Shown here piece by piece: positions 38,585-47,648 of a DNA stretch of 64,000 bases. Every line of letters begins with the position of its first letter. The first letter of the stretch is position 1. Origin of the DNA: Rosistilla carotiformis. GTDB taxonomy: Bacteria; Planctomycetota; Planctomycetia; Pirellulales; Pirellulaceae. Position numbers and translations under genes: made by a program. The DNA is taken from the NCBI RefSeq assembly GCF_007753095.1, contig NZ_CP036348.1, forward strand, positions 496,001-560,000, read 5' to 3'. Under the pieces are notes generated by a model. The model saw only the letters and a list, made by a program, of their open reading frames with translations, made no database searches and had not been told where the DNA came from.

Positions 38585-41500
38585 ATGCGTAAACGCATTC
38601 CCTTTTTTGCCGCTTTATTTGGTTGCCTGTTGGCGAACATGGTGGCTGCGGATGAAACCATCGTTGCAAGTTTGGCGGTCGAGCCGAACACTTGCTATCG
38701 CTTGCAGTTCGACGCGGAGGTCGATGGCGAATCTGCGACTTGGTTACTCGACTCGATCGATGAACAGGGGGATGTCCCGCACGCGGGCAGTCACCACGAT
38801 GCGTGGCAACAGATCACGCCCGAGCAAAGCCACTACGTTCATGTGTTTCGCACGGTACCGAATGCCACAACGGTCAATCTTGCGGTTCGCGGCGAAGGGA
38901 AACTGCCTCAAGTCAGCGACGTGCAACTGCAGGCGGTGACGTTGGATGGATTGTTTGTGAACGGAGATTTCAGCGAAGGGGCCGGAAACTATTCCGGTTG
39001 GTCGGAAACACTCAACACGCGTTTTGTCGAAGTCGACGGCAAGACAGCCTTAAAGATCGAGCACAACGGTTATGCGTTGACCGATCGCATTCCGGTGGTT
39101 GGCGGAGCGGACTATCGCTTTGACGCGGGGTCGGCGATGCCAAACTACGTCTTGGCTTACGATTCCGACATGCATCTTCTAACGCCGGCTCCCTACAACC
39201 GCCACCGCGAACTGAAGACTCCCGAACGGGCGGCGTATCTTCGGTTGTTGTATCAGACCAGCTTTGACCACATCCCTGCTTACCGAACAAAGACGATCAC
39301 GGGTGTGGGGCTGCGGCCAGTTGATGCCGACGCTGTCGCGGACGAGACGGATCTTCCGCTGTACCCTGGCGAAGTTGTGCTCGACAGCCGAGCCGATCCA
39401 CGCGAGCTTCGGGCGGCTCACGAGCTGTGTCATTGGATCCGGGAGATTACCGGCAAACGGCTGGTCCTGCTCGCGCAGCCCTCCCAACGCGACAACACCA
39501 AGTTTTTGCTTGGGGCCAAGTGGGCACAGGAATATCAAAACGACATCGACTATCTGGCGGGATCCGATGGATATGCCATCCGCCGCAGCGGAAACAGGAT
39601 CCATGTATTTGGAAGCCACCCACGCGGGACGTTGTTTGGCGTTCATGCGCTGCTAGAGAAAAACACCGACATCATCTGGCCGCGGCCGCATCCGGATTTC
39701 GTCGCGGTATATTCACATGTACCCGAAATCGAATTCTCGCAGACTGATCTAATCTCCCGACCCGCGTTTAAGGTGCGTCAGATTTCCTTTCCCGGTGGCG
39801 ATCGGAATCCCGTGATCAGCCACGACTGGATCGGCCGCAACGGCGGCAACTCGCCGATGAAATTAGGGAAAGGGTTCCAGTATCTGAATTGGTTGTCGGG
39901 AGCGACGATCGGCGCAGGAGGCGGCTACATTTGGAGTTTCATGGGGCTGAAGCAAGAGGACGAAACGCTATACCCGCTGGTCAATGGCAACCGCCTGCGC
40001 AACATGTGGCGTCAGCCCTGTTACACGCACAGTGACGTTCCCAAAGTCATGGCCGACGCCGCCCGCGAAATGCTGGAAAGTGTGCCGGGACGTAAGCTTG
40101 AGTTTCTTATCTCGCGAGTGGGAGACAACTGGGAGGTCTGTAGTTGCCCCGATTGCATGCAGCCGATTCCGCTGGCCGACGGCAGTGAATTGGCTCCCAA
40201 AGCGACAAGCAGTATCAAAGATCCGCTTTTCTTTTCGACTCGCAATTACATGATGCTGAATCGGATGGCGGAAGAGTTGGTCAAGGATTATCCCGGCCTG
40301 GAGCTGCATACGCACGCCTACATTTTTGCCGCCGAGCCGCCCAAGGTGAAACTGCATCCGGCTATCGTGCCTCACTTCGCTGCATACCCGACGAAAAACG
40401 AACGCTATCCCATCTTGGAACAGCCCTCCGAACCGGGCGCTGTTTGGGGCAGGCGGATGCGACAGTGGAGCGAAGAGCAAGATGTCCGGTTTGGATTTTT
40501 TGGCTACTACTACGCTGCAGGTTTCAACGCACTGGCCGACACAGCCGGTCCCGACTACGAGGCGCTAGCCGAGATGGGCGGCATCCATGCACATTGCGAA
40601 GGATTTGCTGTCGATTCGACCGACACGAGCAGCTGGGATGTCGACGGTTGCGAGAAATGGGCGATCGCAAAACTGCAATGGGATCCGACTTTGGATCCGG
40701 CGGCGCTGCGGGATGAATACATCACTCGCACCTACCGCGAAGCGTCCGAACCGATGCGGCAGTTCTACCAGATCATCAACGATTCATGGCACGATTCCAG
40801 CAATCCCACGACGGTGAATTGTCACACGCCGGCTGCGGAATTGTTCCAGAAGTTCATCGTCGATCCTGGAGTTGAGAAGCGTGCGCGGGCCGCGTTGTTA
40901 GAAGCTCGATCGATTGCAACCGATTCAAAAACTCAAAAGTTGGTCGAGCGAGTTCTCGAAAAGTTTGACCACTACGCTGCCGGACTCAATCGCCTGCCGG
41001 TTCCGTTGGTTCCCGAATCGACCGAGCAATGGAGCCAATACGATTCGCCACACTGGTACAAGGCTCATGAGATCAGCGGATTCAAGCGAATCGCTAATGC
41101 AGAGCCACTCGCTGAGGATACGCCGACGCAGTACCCAACAACGGTTGCGATGATGCGGGACAAGGATCATCTGTATTTCAAAATCGATGCTTTTGCGAAT
41201 GACGATCCGGTGACGGTTGCCTCGCAGTCGTCGGATGCTTTCCCGCAGGGGGATCGCGTCGAAATTGTACTTCGGTCCGGTGCCGACACCTACTATTTGG
41301 CAGTCGGTGAGGATCGCGGAACTTATTTGCTGAAAAACTGGAACACGGCGGAGTCGGCCTGGAATAACAAGGTTCGTGCACAGCACGATCGAGGAGAAGG
41401 GCGTTGGTCGGTGCTGCTGGCGGTTCCACTGAAAGATATCGGCGCGGATCGAGACAACATCGATATCGATGGCAAGTTCAGCAGGGTCGTCCATCCTCAG

Positions 41501-41587
41501 AGTGCCAAACGGGAGGAAAGCACTTACGACGGTCGCGGCATCTTCACCGAGCACAAACTGTTACGCAGTCCGTTTCAGTTTGATTAG
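38585..41587 (+). CDS. DUF4838 secreted protein with C-terminal CBM9-like domain
   Basis: The 1000-residue protein has a signal peptide (RIPFFAALFGCLLANMVAA). After an N-terminal beta domain (about 25-250) comes an alpha-glucuronidase-like N-terminal region (PGEVVLDSRADPRELRAAHE; GRIHVFGSHPRGTLFGVHALLE type pattern) and a DUF4838 domain (EFLISRVGDNWEVCSCPDCM, LHTHAYIFAAEPP). The C-terminal about 170 residues (AMMRDKDHLYFKIDAFANDD to VLLAVPLKDIG) match the pattern of family 9 carbohydrate-binding or DOMON-like domains. DUF4838 proteins occur in polysaccharide-use loci; a glycan target is likely but unproven. Confidence 0.88.
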   Translation: MRKRIPFFAALFGCLLANMVAADETIVASLAVEPNTCYRLQFDAEVDGESATWLLDSIDEQGDVPHAGSHHDAWQQITPEQSHYVHVFRTVPNATTVNLAVRGEGKLPQVSDVQLQAVTLDGLFVNGDFSEGAGNYSGWSETLNTRFVEVDGKTALKIEHNGYALTDRIPVVGGADYRFDAGSAMPNYVLAYDSDMHLLTPAPYNRHRELKTPERAAYLRLLYQTSFDHIPAYRTKTITGVGLRPVDADAVADETDLPLYPGEVVLDSRADPRELRAAHELCHWIREITGKRLVLLAQPSQRDNTKFLLGAKWAQEYQNDIDYLAGSDGYAIRRSGNRIHVFGSHPRGTLFGVHALLEKNTDIIWPRPHPDFVAVYSHVPEIEFSQTDLISRPAFKVRQISFPGGDRNPVISHDWIGRNGGNSPMKLGKGFQYLNWLSGATIGAGGGYIWSFMGLKQEDETLYPLVNGNRLRNMWRQPCYTHSDVPKVMADAAREMLESVPGRKLEFLISRVGDNWEVCSCPDCMQPIPLADGSELAPKATSSIKDPLFFSTRNYMMLNRMAEELVKDYPGLELHTHAYIFAAEPPKVKLHPAIVPHFAAYPTKNERYPILEQPSEPGAVWGRRMRQWSEEQDVRFGFFGYYYAAGFNALADTAGPDYEALAEMGGIHAHCEGFAVDSTDTSSWDVDGCEKWAIAKLQWDPTLDPAALRDEYITRTYREASEPMRQFYQIINDSWHDSSNPTTVNCHTPAAELFQKFIVDPGVEKRARAALLEARSIATDSKTQKLVERVLEKFDHYAAGLNRLPVPLVPESTEQWSQYDSPHWYKAHEISGFKRIANAEPLAEDTPTQYPTTVAMMRDKDHLYFKIDAFANDDPVTVASQSSDAFPQGDRVEIVLRSGADTYYLAVGEDRGTYLLKNWNTAESAWNNKVRAQHDRGEGRWSVLLAVPLKDIGADRDNIDIDGKFSRVVHPQSAKREESTYDGRGIFTEHKLLRSPFQFD

Positions 41588-41710
41588 CTGTTCCCAGTCG
41601 ACCGCTGATTCCTGCGTCATGCGATCGGTTTGTTATTCGTCTCGCGGGCCGTTCTGTCTCGCTGTTGTGCAGACGCCTTCATCTTGAAATTACACCTGAA
41701 ATTCGCTCCC

Positions 41711-42682
41711 ATGAAAACGATCCTACAACTCGCCGGACTCTGTTTATTGTCGGGAGCCGCAACGGCGCACGCACAAACTCTGCTGAGCATTCCCTTTGAC
41801 AGCGACGACGATCTCCAGCACTTCGTCGCCCCGGTCGATGAGCTGGTGGTAGAGCCCGTGTTTGATAACCAACGCTGTCTCGTCATCGGCGGTGATGTTG
41901 ACGCTCGCGCGTTGAAGCCGATCGGCGTGCAACGGTTACAAAAATACAAGCTCATAATTCGAGCTGCCGTCGACGATTCTGACACCGTCGAAACCAACGA
42001 CCGGTTGCCCGAGATCCTTGCCAAGAATGGCGGCAAGAGTTTTGCTGCCTGCCAATTGACGTTCTTCGACAACGATGGTGAAGAGACGTCGTTTCTGTTG
42101 TATGGAAGAATTCGGATGCGGACCGATCACATCTCGATCATCTCGGGGCAACTGCACGAGTTCGTCTCTGTCTTTTATGCACCACCTGAGGCTGAAACGC
42201 TGCAATTGAAACTGTTGCCGCGGGGACGGAAGGTCTGGATCGATGAGATCGTTCTGGAGCGAGAGACGTCGGAGGGGACGGTAAATGGGAACCCCGATTT
42301 TCGATATGGCAAGTTCAATCTCAGCGGATGGGATCCAGGTTCGGAGGGGCGGCTGTACGTTCGGTCCGATGGGGCAACCGTGTTGAAATGTGGAACGAGC
42401 GGCGGAAGTTCATTTTTCGCAGTGGACGATCAGGCCAGGTATTCTTTTCATTGCAAGGGGAAAGGCTACTCCAAAACCGCTGGGAAAGTCACCGTTTCGT
42501 TTTACGATTTGACGGGTAAAGACCTGGGATATACGCACTTGTTTTGGGACAGAGACATGGAGGAAGGAACTACCAAAACTGGCATCAAGCCACCGCCTGG
42601 AGCAAAGTTGGCGATGCTGAAATCTTCTCGCTTGATCCTCGAAAAGGTGATGGTAACTCAAGACACGCCGGCGACGGATTAG
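41711..42682 (+). CDS. Secreted hypothetical protein with two probable carbohydrate-binding-like domains
   Basis: The ATG at 41711 gives 323 residues with a signal peptide (MKTILQLAGLCLLSGAATA, cleavage near AHAQ); the longer frame adds residues before it. The mature protein has two beta-rich segments, about 20-185 and 195-315, the second with NPDFRYGKFNLSGWDPGSEG, a pattern of jelly-roll carbohydrate-binding modules. It follows the DUF4838 gene by 123 bases on the same strand, so it may act on the same substrate. No catalytic motif is visible. Confidence 0.65.
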   Translation: MKTILQLAGLCLLSGAATAHAQTLLSIPFDSDDDLQHFVAPVDELVVEPVFDNQRCLVIGGDVDARALKPIGVQRLQKYKLIIRAAVDDSDTVETNDRLPEILAKNGGKSFAACQLTFFDNDGEETSFLLYGRIRMRTDHISIISGQLHEFVSVFYAPPEAETLQLKLLPRGRKVWIDEIVLERETSEGTVNGNPDFRYGKFNLSGWDPGSEGRLYVRSDGATVLKCGTSGGSSFFAVDDQARYSFHCKGKGYSKTAGKVTVSFYDLTGKDLGYTHLFWDRDMEEGTTKTGIKPPPGAKLAMLKSSRLILEKVMVTQDTPATD

Positions 42683-42778
42683 TGTTTCTGCGATAGGTCG
42701 CGGCTGGTTGGCACTGCAGGCTATGCAAGCTTCAGATTTTGAAATACGGAAGCCTCGACTCCCGCGCGGCGTGTTGTC

Positions 42779-43579
42779 TCATTCCTCCCAGAGGTCGTCG
42801 GTGTAGCCTTCGGGGAAGGGGTTGTAGTTCTCTTGCTGCAGCTTGCGTTTGCTGAGATCCTCCGGTTTCGTTGGAGGCTGCTTCTTTTGGCTCCGCGGCG
42901 GCGCTGGCTTCTTGGGTGGCTTGGGCTGCGGTTTTTGTTTGGTTGCTTTTTTAGCTGGCTTTGCTTTGGGCTGGGGCAGGGCAGGGGGGCGTGGTTCGGG
43001 AATTGGCGAAGGTTCTGCGGCGAGCGAGCTGAGTTCGTCTTGGATCGCGTCGGCATTAAACCGATCCAACCAGCGGGCCAATTGTTCGTCGGTCAGCGGG
43101 CTGTCGGGCTTGTGCGATTTGCCTCGCTTGGCCTGTCGATTGCCACGGCCTTGTTTGTTTTTCTTCGCACCGGTAGTGACTTGGCCGGCGAGCAGTCGTT
43201 CGTACCAGATGTCGGCGTCGACCGATTTCCCGCCGCGTCGATCGATCGCTTTTTGAAGCCGATGGTCCGACGAGACAACTGTCAATTGCTTGGGGTGCGA
43301 ACTCTTCGCGATCAGGTCTTCGATCAAGTCGTCCGCTTCGGGGTGGTCGACGGCATAGAAGATTTGGATTCCGCTGGAGTCGACTTGGTGGGCGTCGATC
43401 CGTTTTCCCGAGTGACGGTCGAAGACGATCGTCGTTTGGGGAAGGTCTTGCGGTTCCAAGTAGGCAGCGATCGTATCGATCAATCGCTGCCGCGCCCGTT
43501 CCAACCATGCTGCTCCCCGACCGGTCCCCATCAGGTCGGATTGGTGCAGCAGGTTGTATCCGTCGATTAACAGACGCAT
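42779..43579 (-). CDS. NYN domain protein (YacP-like predicted RNase)
   Basis: The 266-residue protein opens with MRLLIDGYNLLHQS, the first acidic strand of NYN/PIN-fold nucleases. VFDRHSGKR follows, then FYAVDHPEADDLIEDLI and VVSSDHRLQKAIDRRGG, the conserved Asp residues of the metal site. From about residue 185 on there is a long Pro/Lys-rich tail (low complexity, up to about 245), likely for RNA or ribosome contact. YacP/Rae1-type proteins cleave mRNA on ribosomes. It lies 56 bases downstream of leuA on the same strand and is probably cotranscribed. Confidence 0.9.
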   Translation of the reverse strand: MRLLIDGYNLLHQSDLMGTGRGAAWLERARQRLIDTIAAYLEPQDLPQTTIVFDRHSGKRIDAHQVDSSGIQIFYAVDHPEADDLIEDLIAKSSHPKQLTVVSSDHRLQKAIDRRGGKSVDADIWYERLLAGQVTTGAKKNKQGRGNRQAKRGKSHKPDSPLTDEQLARWLDRFNADAIQDELSSLAAEPSPIPEPRPPALPQPKAKPAKKATKQKPQPKPPKKPAPPRSQKKQPPTKPEDLSKRKLQQENYNPFPEGYTDDLWEE

Positions 43580-43635
43580 GGGAATCGTCCATAGCGTTGG
43601 GGACGTGGGCGGCCTTCAGCGGCCGTCCGTATCGA

Positions 43636-45195
43636 TCACGCTTCGGAGGCGTTTTCGGTCTCCGCCGCGATCCGATTGACGGCGTTGAGCATCGCCAGGA
43701 TCGTCGCTTCGACCGTGTCGGTGCTGACGCCGATCCCGCGATAGGTCTTGCCGTTATATTCGATCTCCAGCGTCGTTTCGCCTTGCGCGTCGCGACCCAG
43801 CGTGGCGCTGTGGACTTGAAAATCCTTGCAGACCACTTTCATGCCGGTGATCTGTTCAACCGCCCAAAATGCGGCGTCGATCGGTCCGTCTCCTTGGTTG
43901 ACTTCGGCCGAGTGTTCTTCGTCGCCGCGGCGGAGCGTCAGCTTCACGGTCGGCGTGCTGGTCCGCGAGTTGCGAACTTCGTAATCGACAAGCGACCATT
44001 CGGCTTGGTTGTTGCCGGAGATCTGTTGTTGAATCAACGCAGTGATATCGCCGTCGTAGATCTCTTTTTTCTTGTCAGCCAGATCTTTGAAGCGTTCGAA
44101 GACGGCTTGTAATTGTTCGCCGGTCAACTGGAAACCCAACTGGCGTGCGCGATCGGCAAGCGCCGCTCGACCGCTGTGCTTGCCCAACACGAGGTCGGTC
44201 TTGGCAAATCCGACATCTTCGGGGCGGATGATCTCGTAGGTGGTTGGTTCTTTTAACATCCCGTCTTGGTGGATCCCCGATTCGTGCGCGAAGGCGTTGC
44301 GGCCGACGATCGCTTTGTTGCGTTGGACCGACATTCCGGTGGTGCTGCTGACCAATCGGCTTGCCGGAACCAGGCGCTGAGTGTTGATCCGAGTGTCGAC
44401 TTTGTAGAAGTCCGATCGGGTGCGGAGCGCCATCACGACTTCTTCCAACGAACAGTTGCCGGCTCGTTCGCCAATCCCGTTGATCGTGCATTCGACTTGG
44501 CCGGCACCCGCTTGAACTCCCGCCAAGCTGTTGGCGACCGCCATCCCCAAGTCGTCGTGGCAGTGGACGCTGATGACGGCTTTGTCGATGTTGGGCACGC
44601 GGTCGATCAACATTTTGATCCGCGCGTGGAATTCAGTCGGAGTGGTGTAGCCGACGGTGTCGGGGATGTTGATCGTTGTCGCTCCAGCGGTGATCGCTGC
44701 TTCGACGACGCGGCACAAGAAATCGGGTTCGGTACGGGCTGCATCTTCGGGCGAAAATTCGACGTCGTCGCAGACATTGGCGGCACGCGTGACGCCCGCG
44801 ATCGCCCGTTCGACGATCTCGTCGGTTGTCATCTTCAATTTGAACTGGCGATGGATCGCGCTAGTCGCCAAGAAGACGTGGATCCGCGGCTGTGGAGCGC
44901 CTTTGAGTGCTTCCCAGGCGCGGTCGATGTCCTTTTCGGCACAGCGAGCCAGGCCGCAGATCGTGGCGCCGCGAACGGTTTGCGCGATCTCGCGGACGGC
45001 TTCGAAGTCGCCAGGCGACGCGATCGGAAAACCGGCTTCGATCACATCGACGCCCAATTCGACAAGCATCTGAGCGACTTCCAGTTTCTCGTTCAGATTC
45101 ATGCTCGCGCCGGGCGATTGTTCGCCGTCGCGAAGCGTCGTGTCGAAGATCTTGATGTGGCGTGTTTCGGTCGATTCGTTATCGTTGACTGGCAT
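43636..45195 (-). CDS. leuA: 2-isopropylmalate synthase
   Basis: The 519-residue enzyme condenses acetyl-CoA and 2-oxoisovalerate in the first committed step of leucine synthesis. The catalytic TIM barrel is recognised by IFDTTLRDGEQSPGASMN at the start and the metal ligands in VISVHCHDDLGMAVANSLAG. NGIGERAGNCSLEEVVMAL follows, and AFAHESGIHQDGMLK. The C-terminal regulatory domain (from about residue 395) with GDGPIDAAFWAVEQITG is the leucine-binding, feedback domain. The length is that of LeuA type 1. An attenuator-like hairpin with a U-run lies 40 bases upstream of its start. Confidence 0.97.
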   Translation of the reverse strand: MPVNDNESTETRHIKIFDTTLRDGEQSPGASMNLNEKLEVAQMLVELGVDVIEAGFPIASPGDFEAVREIAQTVRGATICGLARCAEKDIDRAWEALKGAPQPRIHVFLATSAIHRQFKLKMTTDEIVERAIAGVTRAANVCDDVEFSPEDAARTEPDFLCRVVEAAITAGATTINIPDTVGYTTPTEFHARIKMLIDRVPNIDKAVISVHCHDDLGMAVANSLAGVQAGAGQVECTINGIGERAGNCSLEEVVMALRTRSDFYKVDTRINTQRLVPASRLVSSTTGMSVQRNKAIVGRNAFAHESGIHQDGMLKEPTTYEIIRPEDVGFAKTDLVLGKHSGRAALADRARQLGFQLTGEQLQAVFERFKDLADKKKEIYDGDITALIQQQISGNNQAEWSLVDYEVRNSRTSTPTVKLTLRRGDEEHSAEVNQGDGPIDAAFWAVEQITGMKVVCKDFQVHSATLGRDAQGETTLEIEYNGKTYRGIGVSTDTVEATILAMLNAVNRIAAETENASEA

Positions 45196-45233
45196 GGAAA
45201 AGGTCCTGGAAATGCTGAGTCGGATTCGTCCAA

Positions 45234-45272
45234 TAAAAAAACCCCGCGGCTCATCGACGAGCCACGGGGTTT
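45234..45272 (-). terminator. Intrinsic terminator/attenuator in the leuA leader
   Basis: On the minus strand AACCCCGTGGCTC pairs with GAGCCGCGGGGTT (one mismatch) around a six-base loop and is followed by seven U. It lies between the leuA start (45195) and the gene-free DNA upstream, so it cannot be the end of another gene on this strand. A read-through-controlled attenuator is the simplest role. Confidence 0.75.
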
Positions 45273-45439
45273 GGTGATTTGTTACGTTCGCGGTTTTGCG
45301 AATCCAATCGTTCCCCTAGCACTCGCCCTTGGCAGCGCGTCGCAAGTATAGCGATAGGAGGTGCAGTTGGATGGTCATTGGGAAGACGTCGCAAATAAGG
45401 TGGAACGGGAGGCCGCTTCGATTATTGACTAGGCAAGCC

Positions 45440-45783
45440 CTGCGGTCAAGACAGCAGCAGGGCAGGGCGGGTTCGCGCTCTGAAGAATTAATACAACACG
45501 CATTACCACGCGGACGTCGCGGCTCCCCCAGCCATCGCTCCGCGGTCCACCTCGTTCTGCGGATCGTCTCGCTGGCTGTGGGAACGATGGCAGAATGCTT
45601 GCTGGCAGAATGAGAAAAGCGGGGGGAGCGAGAGTTGTTCTTCGCGGAAGCTGCAGCGCAAATAGACTTCGCCTCGTGCGATTGGTTATTCTGCCCCTAT
45701 CATCCTGCCGAAGTTTTGTTCCGCCCCGTCATCGTGTGTCGACACTAAATACGACAGGGGGACGCAACCGTCTCGTTCAGCGG
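45440..45783. repeat. Dispersed repeat, left part (copy A)
   Basis: This segment matches 50841-51140 (copy C): both hold the GCAGGGCAGGGCGGGTTCGC start, GGAGCGAGAGTTGTTC, and a shared CTGCCGAAGTTTTGTT. It ends in CTCGTTCAGCGG at 45772-45783, directly before the toxin gene's downstream region. No gene is supported in the stretch. Confidence 0.75.
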
Positions 45784-45836
45784 AGCACCTGCTGGGCAGA
45801 GGATGATTAGCAGGTGCATTTGCAAGAGTCGTTATC

Positions 45837-46127
45837 TCACCGGTCAGTCCAGTAGTCGGGAGACCGCGATCCGTGGGCAACAGCGACCACCACAATGTCG
45901 GCTCCCTCAATTCGGAAGATAATCCGAAACGGGAAGCGTCGCAGCAAAAAGTAGCGATGGCGAGAGTCGCACTTTGGAAACCGCTCGGGAGCATCCGCGA
46001 TCTGCGATAACGCCCGATCGAATTCCGCATCGAAATCGTTTGCCGTTTCAATGCTTCGCTCGGCGTACCATTTCAGGGACTCCGTGTAGTCGTCCTCTGC
46101 CGCCGAACAGATCGTGACGTTAGCCAT
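45837..46127 (-). CDS. RelE/ParE family toxin
   Basis: The 96-residue protein is a small ParE-type toxin: a YTESLKWYAERS helix, then FDRALSQIADAPERFPKCD, the FLLRRFPFRIIFRIEG strand pair, and IVVVAVAHGSRSPDYWTDR at the C-terminus. ParE toxins block gyrase; other members of the superfamily cleave mRNA on ribosomes. Its start overlaps the stop of the antitoxin gene by 8 bases (ATGGCTAA), so antitoxin is made first. The pair lies inside a split dispersed repeat. Confidence 0.9.
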   Translation of the reverse strand: MANVTICSAAEDDYTESLKWYAERSIETANDFDAEFDRALSQIADAPERFPKCDSRHRYFLLRRFPFRIIFRIEGADIVVVAVAHGSRSPDYWTDR

Positions 46128-46356
46128 CCAGGCCAGCCTTGCGTCGAGCGCGCTGGCGCACTTCAGCCCATGGTGTGCTGGTCATTTCACCCGCGTCGCA
46201 AGCGTCGCTGCGTCGATTGGCCTCGGTGATCCATTGGGAATCGGGGGGCACCCAGTCAAGTGGAGAAACGCTGTCCCAAAGGTTTGCGATCAATTGGGCG
46301 CGATCCGATGCAGGCAACGACTGCGCGGCGGTCAAGATTTCGTTCATGTTGGTCAT
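46120..46356 (-). CDS. Addiction module antitoxin
   Basis: From ATG 46356 the product has 78 residues (MTNMNEILTAAQSLPASDRAQLIANLWDS...), matching the short helical antitoxins of the unstable-antitoxin family that pair with RelE/ParE toxins, including the family's ALSLPxxERxxLxxxL-like pattern. The longer frame to 46440 runs into the dispersed repeat and is rejected. It overlaps the toxin start by 8 bases, typical of such operons, so both should be cotranscribed and autoregulated. Confidence 0.88.
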   Translation of the reverse strand: MTNMNEILTAAQSLPASDRAQLIANLWDSVSPLDWVPPDSQWITEANRRSDACDAGEMTSTPWAEVRQRARRKAGLDG

Positions 46357-46392
46357 AAACGGAATTATACCCAGTTCGTCGACGAAACGACA

Positions 46393-46740
46393 GAAAATGC
46401 GACAGGTTGCACATCCAGCTCGTTCAGCGGTTCGACTCATTCGCAGAACAAAGATTGCGAGTGGCGAGTCTCTTCGTCACGGTTGATTCAAAGTCGATAG
46501 ACTTCGCCTCGTGCCACAAATCATTCTGCCAAAATCTCCTCGTCCTGCGACGCGGCACAATGAATGTGAATACGCGTCGTCCTCGCGACTGGAGATTGGG
46601 GCAGGGGAGGGCGGTTTGAAAGCGGCTGGGTGTGGGCGAGCGGTTGGCGCGAACAGTCGCGAGTAGCCGAGGGCCTTTGGCGGCCGAGAGCATCTCTTCA
46701 GAGGTGCTGGGCAACATTTTATGGGTGTCCCCTTCTTCCT
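46393..46740. repeat. Dispersed repeat, right part (copy B)
   Basis: This segment matches 51115-51400 plus 51808-51880 (copy C). Shared markers are AGAACAAAGATTGCG, CACGGTTGATTCAAAGTCGA, CTTCGCCTCGTGCCACAAA, GGGGCAGGG and, at the end, CTGGGCAACATTTT. Near 46660-46710 on the minus strand it contains a decayed copy of the last codons of the small gene at 53309 (EEMLS, then GYSR in a shifted frame). Confidence 0.8.
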
Positions 46741-46749
46741 TTTCTTCCT

Positions 46750-46920
46750 ACTTACACGGATGGCGAATGGATCGAGGATGCTGACGACGATCGGAACAGT
46801 GTTCCGTACGAAAACCTCGTTCCGGTGATCGGCGAGACGGTTTGTTTTACCGGTGGGATCGAAACGCGGCACCTGCACCCCGGTACGATTAAGCAGGTCG
46901 CATTGTATTTTTTCGTTTAA
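46750..46920 (+). pseudogene. 3' fragment of an unknown gene
   Basis: From about 46750 to the TAA at 46918 the frame reads TYTDGEWIEDADDDRNSVPYE then NLVPVIGETVCFTGGIETRH, with codon use and composition like real genes. Upstream the frame runs into repeat copy B, so the 5' end seems to have been replaced by the repeat. The parent family was not recognised. Confidence 0.45.
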
Positions 46921-46981
46921 CCGCGAGCCCATCGGGCCGCGCGGCCCTGAAAAACGCGGGGCGATGCCCGCGCGGTTAAAC
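46915..46981. repeat. Inverted-repeat-bounded hairpin element
   Basis: GTTTAACCGCG at 46915-46925 is exactly complementary to CGCGGTTAAAC at 46971-46981. The 45 bases between contain further small palindromes (GGGC GAT GCCC). It overlaps the stop codon of the upstream gene fragment and could act as a terminator or be a small palindromic repeat. Confidence 0.6.
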
Positions 46982-47032
46982 TAGAAAACTCTTTGCTTGC
47001 TGCTTAGCGGCGTAGAGCATCTGGTCCGCAAG

Positions 47033-47170
47033 ATGCGCCAAGCGTTTTTGGATTTAGAACAGCGTCTGTCGGATAACCCGATTGACGCATTTGCCATCAT
47101 CAAGCCGAAAGTGGAAGCGGATGCGGGTGGCTCGTTGAATGTGATTTGGCCGGAGATAGACGATGAATGA
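47033..47170 (+). CDS. Short overlapping gene, 45 residues
   Basis: ATG 47033 to TGA 47170 encodes MRQAFLDLEQRLSDNPIDAF, then AIIKPKVEADAGGSLNVIWPEIDDE. The frame is open from 46985, so it may be the end of a longer gene that lost its 5' part. Its stop overlaps the start of the next gene by 8 bases (ATGAATGA), typical of operons, which supports that it is translated. No family is recognised. Confidence 0.5.
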   Translation: MRQAFLDLEQRLSDNPIDAFAIIKPKVEADAGGSLNVIWPEIDDE

Positions 47171-47648
47171 GTCCGAGAGTTTAAACGCTATTAGGTTCGG
47201 GAGGATGCCAAGGTTGCTTCTTGGAGTCGTCGCAGTTCTTATGCTTTTGGTCGTGGTTTTGTCATCTGTTGTTGTAGCGGGTCAGCGAAAGATCAGCGCT
47301 CAATCGCAAAAAATTATCAAATTGGAAGCGGCTCGCGACGGGTGTTCACATGCACTAGGGGAGGTGATGCGTTCGGAACATTGCTTGTTTGCGATCCTGG
47401 GCGGGACCGATGCGGAGTTAATCAAAGGCTTGGAGGCGACGGTCCGGGTTGTTGAGAATAGAGACGTGTTGCGAGTATTGGAGCAATATCGCAGGGATAT
47501 CGGGCGGGAGTCGGAAACGTTTGATGGTACAGAGCCGACTTATCCTGAATTGGTTGCTTCGTTGCGTGAACAGTTGCAGCAGAGTGAAGGGAAATGCCTG
47601 CAGCTTGAGCAGGAATTGGAAGAAGGTCGAAATGAACTGTCGGAATAG
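47163..47648 (+). CDS. Membrane-anchored coiled-coil hypothetical protein
   Basis: The 161-residue protein has one N-terminal membrane helix (LLLGVVAVLMLLVVVLSSVVVAG, about residues 18-40) and a mostly helical, charged remainder with heptad-like pattern (about 41-65 and 125-160, KCLQLEQELEEGRNELSE), so it is probably a periplasmic coiled coil. It overlaps the preceding short gene by 8 bases and the following lipoprotein gene by 17. No family is recognised. Confidence 0.75.
   Translation: MNESESLNAIRFGRMPRLLLGVVAVLMLLVVVLSSVVVAGQRKISAQSQKIIKLEAARDGCSHALGEVMRSEHCLFAILGGTDAELIKGLEATVRVVENRDVLRVLEQYRRDIGRESETFDGTEPTYPELVASLREQLQQSEGKCLQLEQELEEGRNELSE

Noticed and set aside
46424-46717. 97-codon open frame MLPSTSEEMLSAAKG
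   Set aside because: It is the decayed relic of the small gene's 3' end joined to repeat sequence, not a gene.
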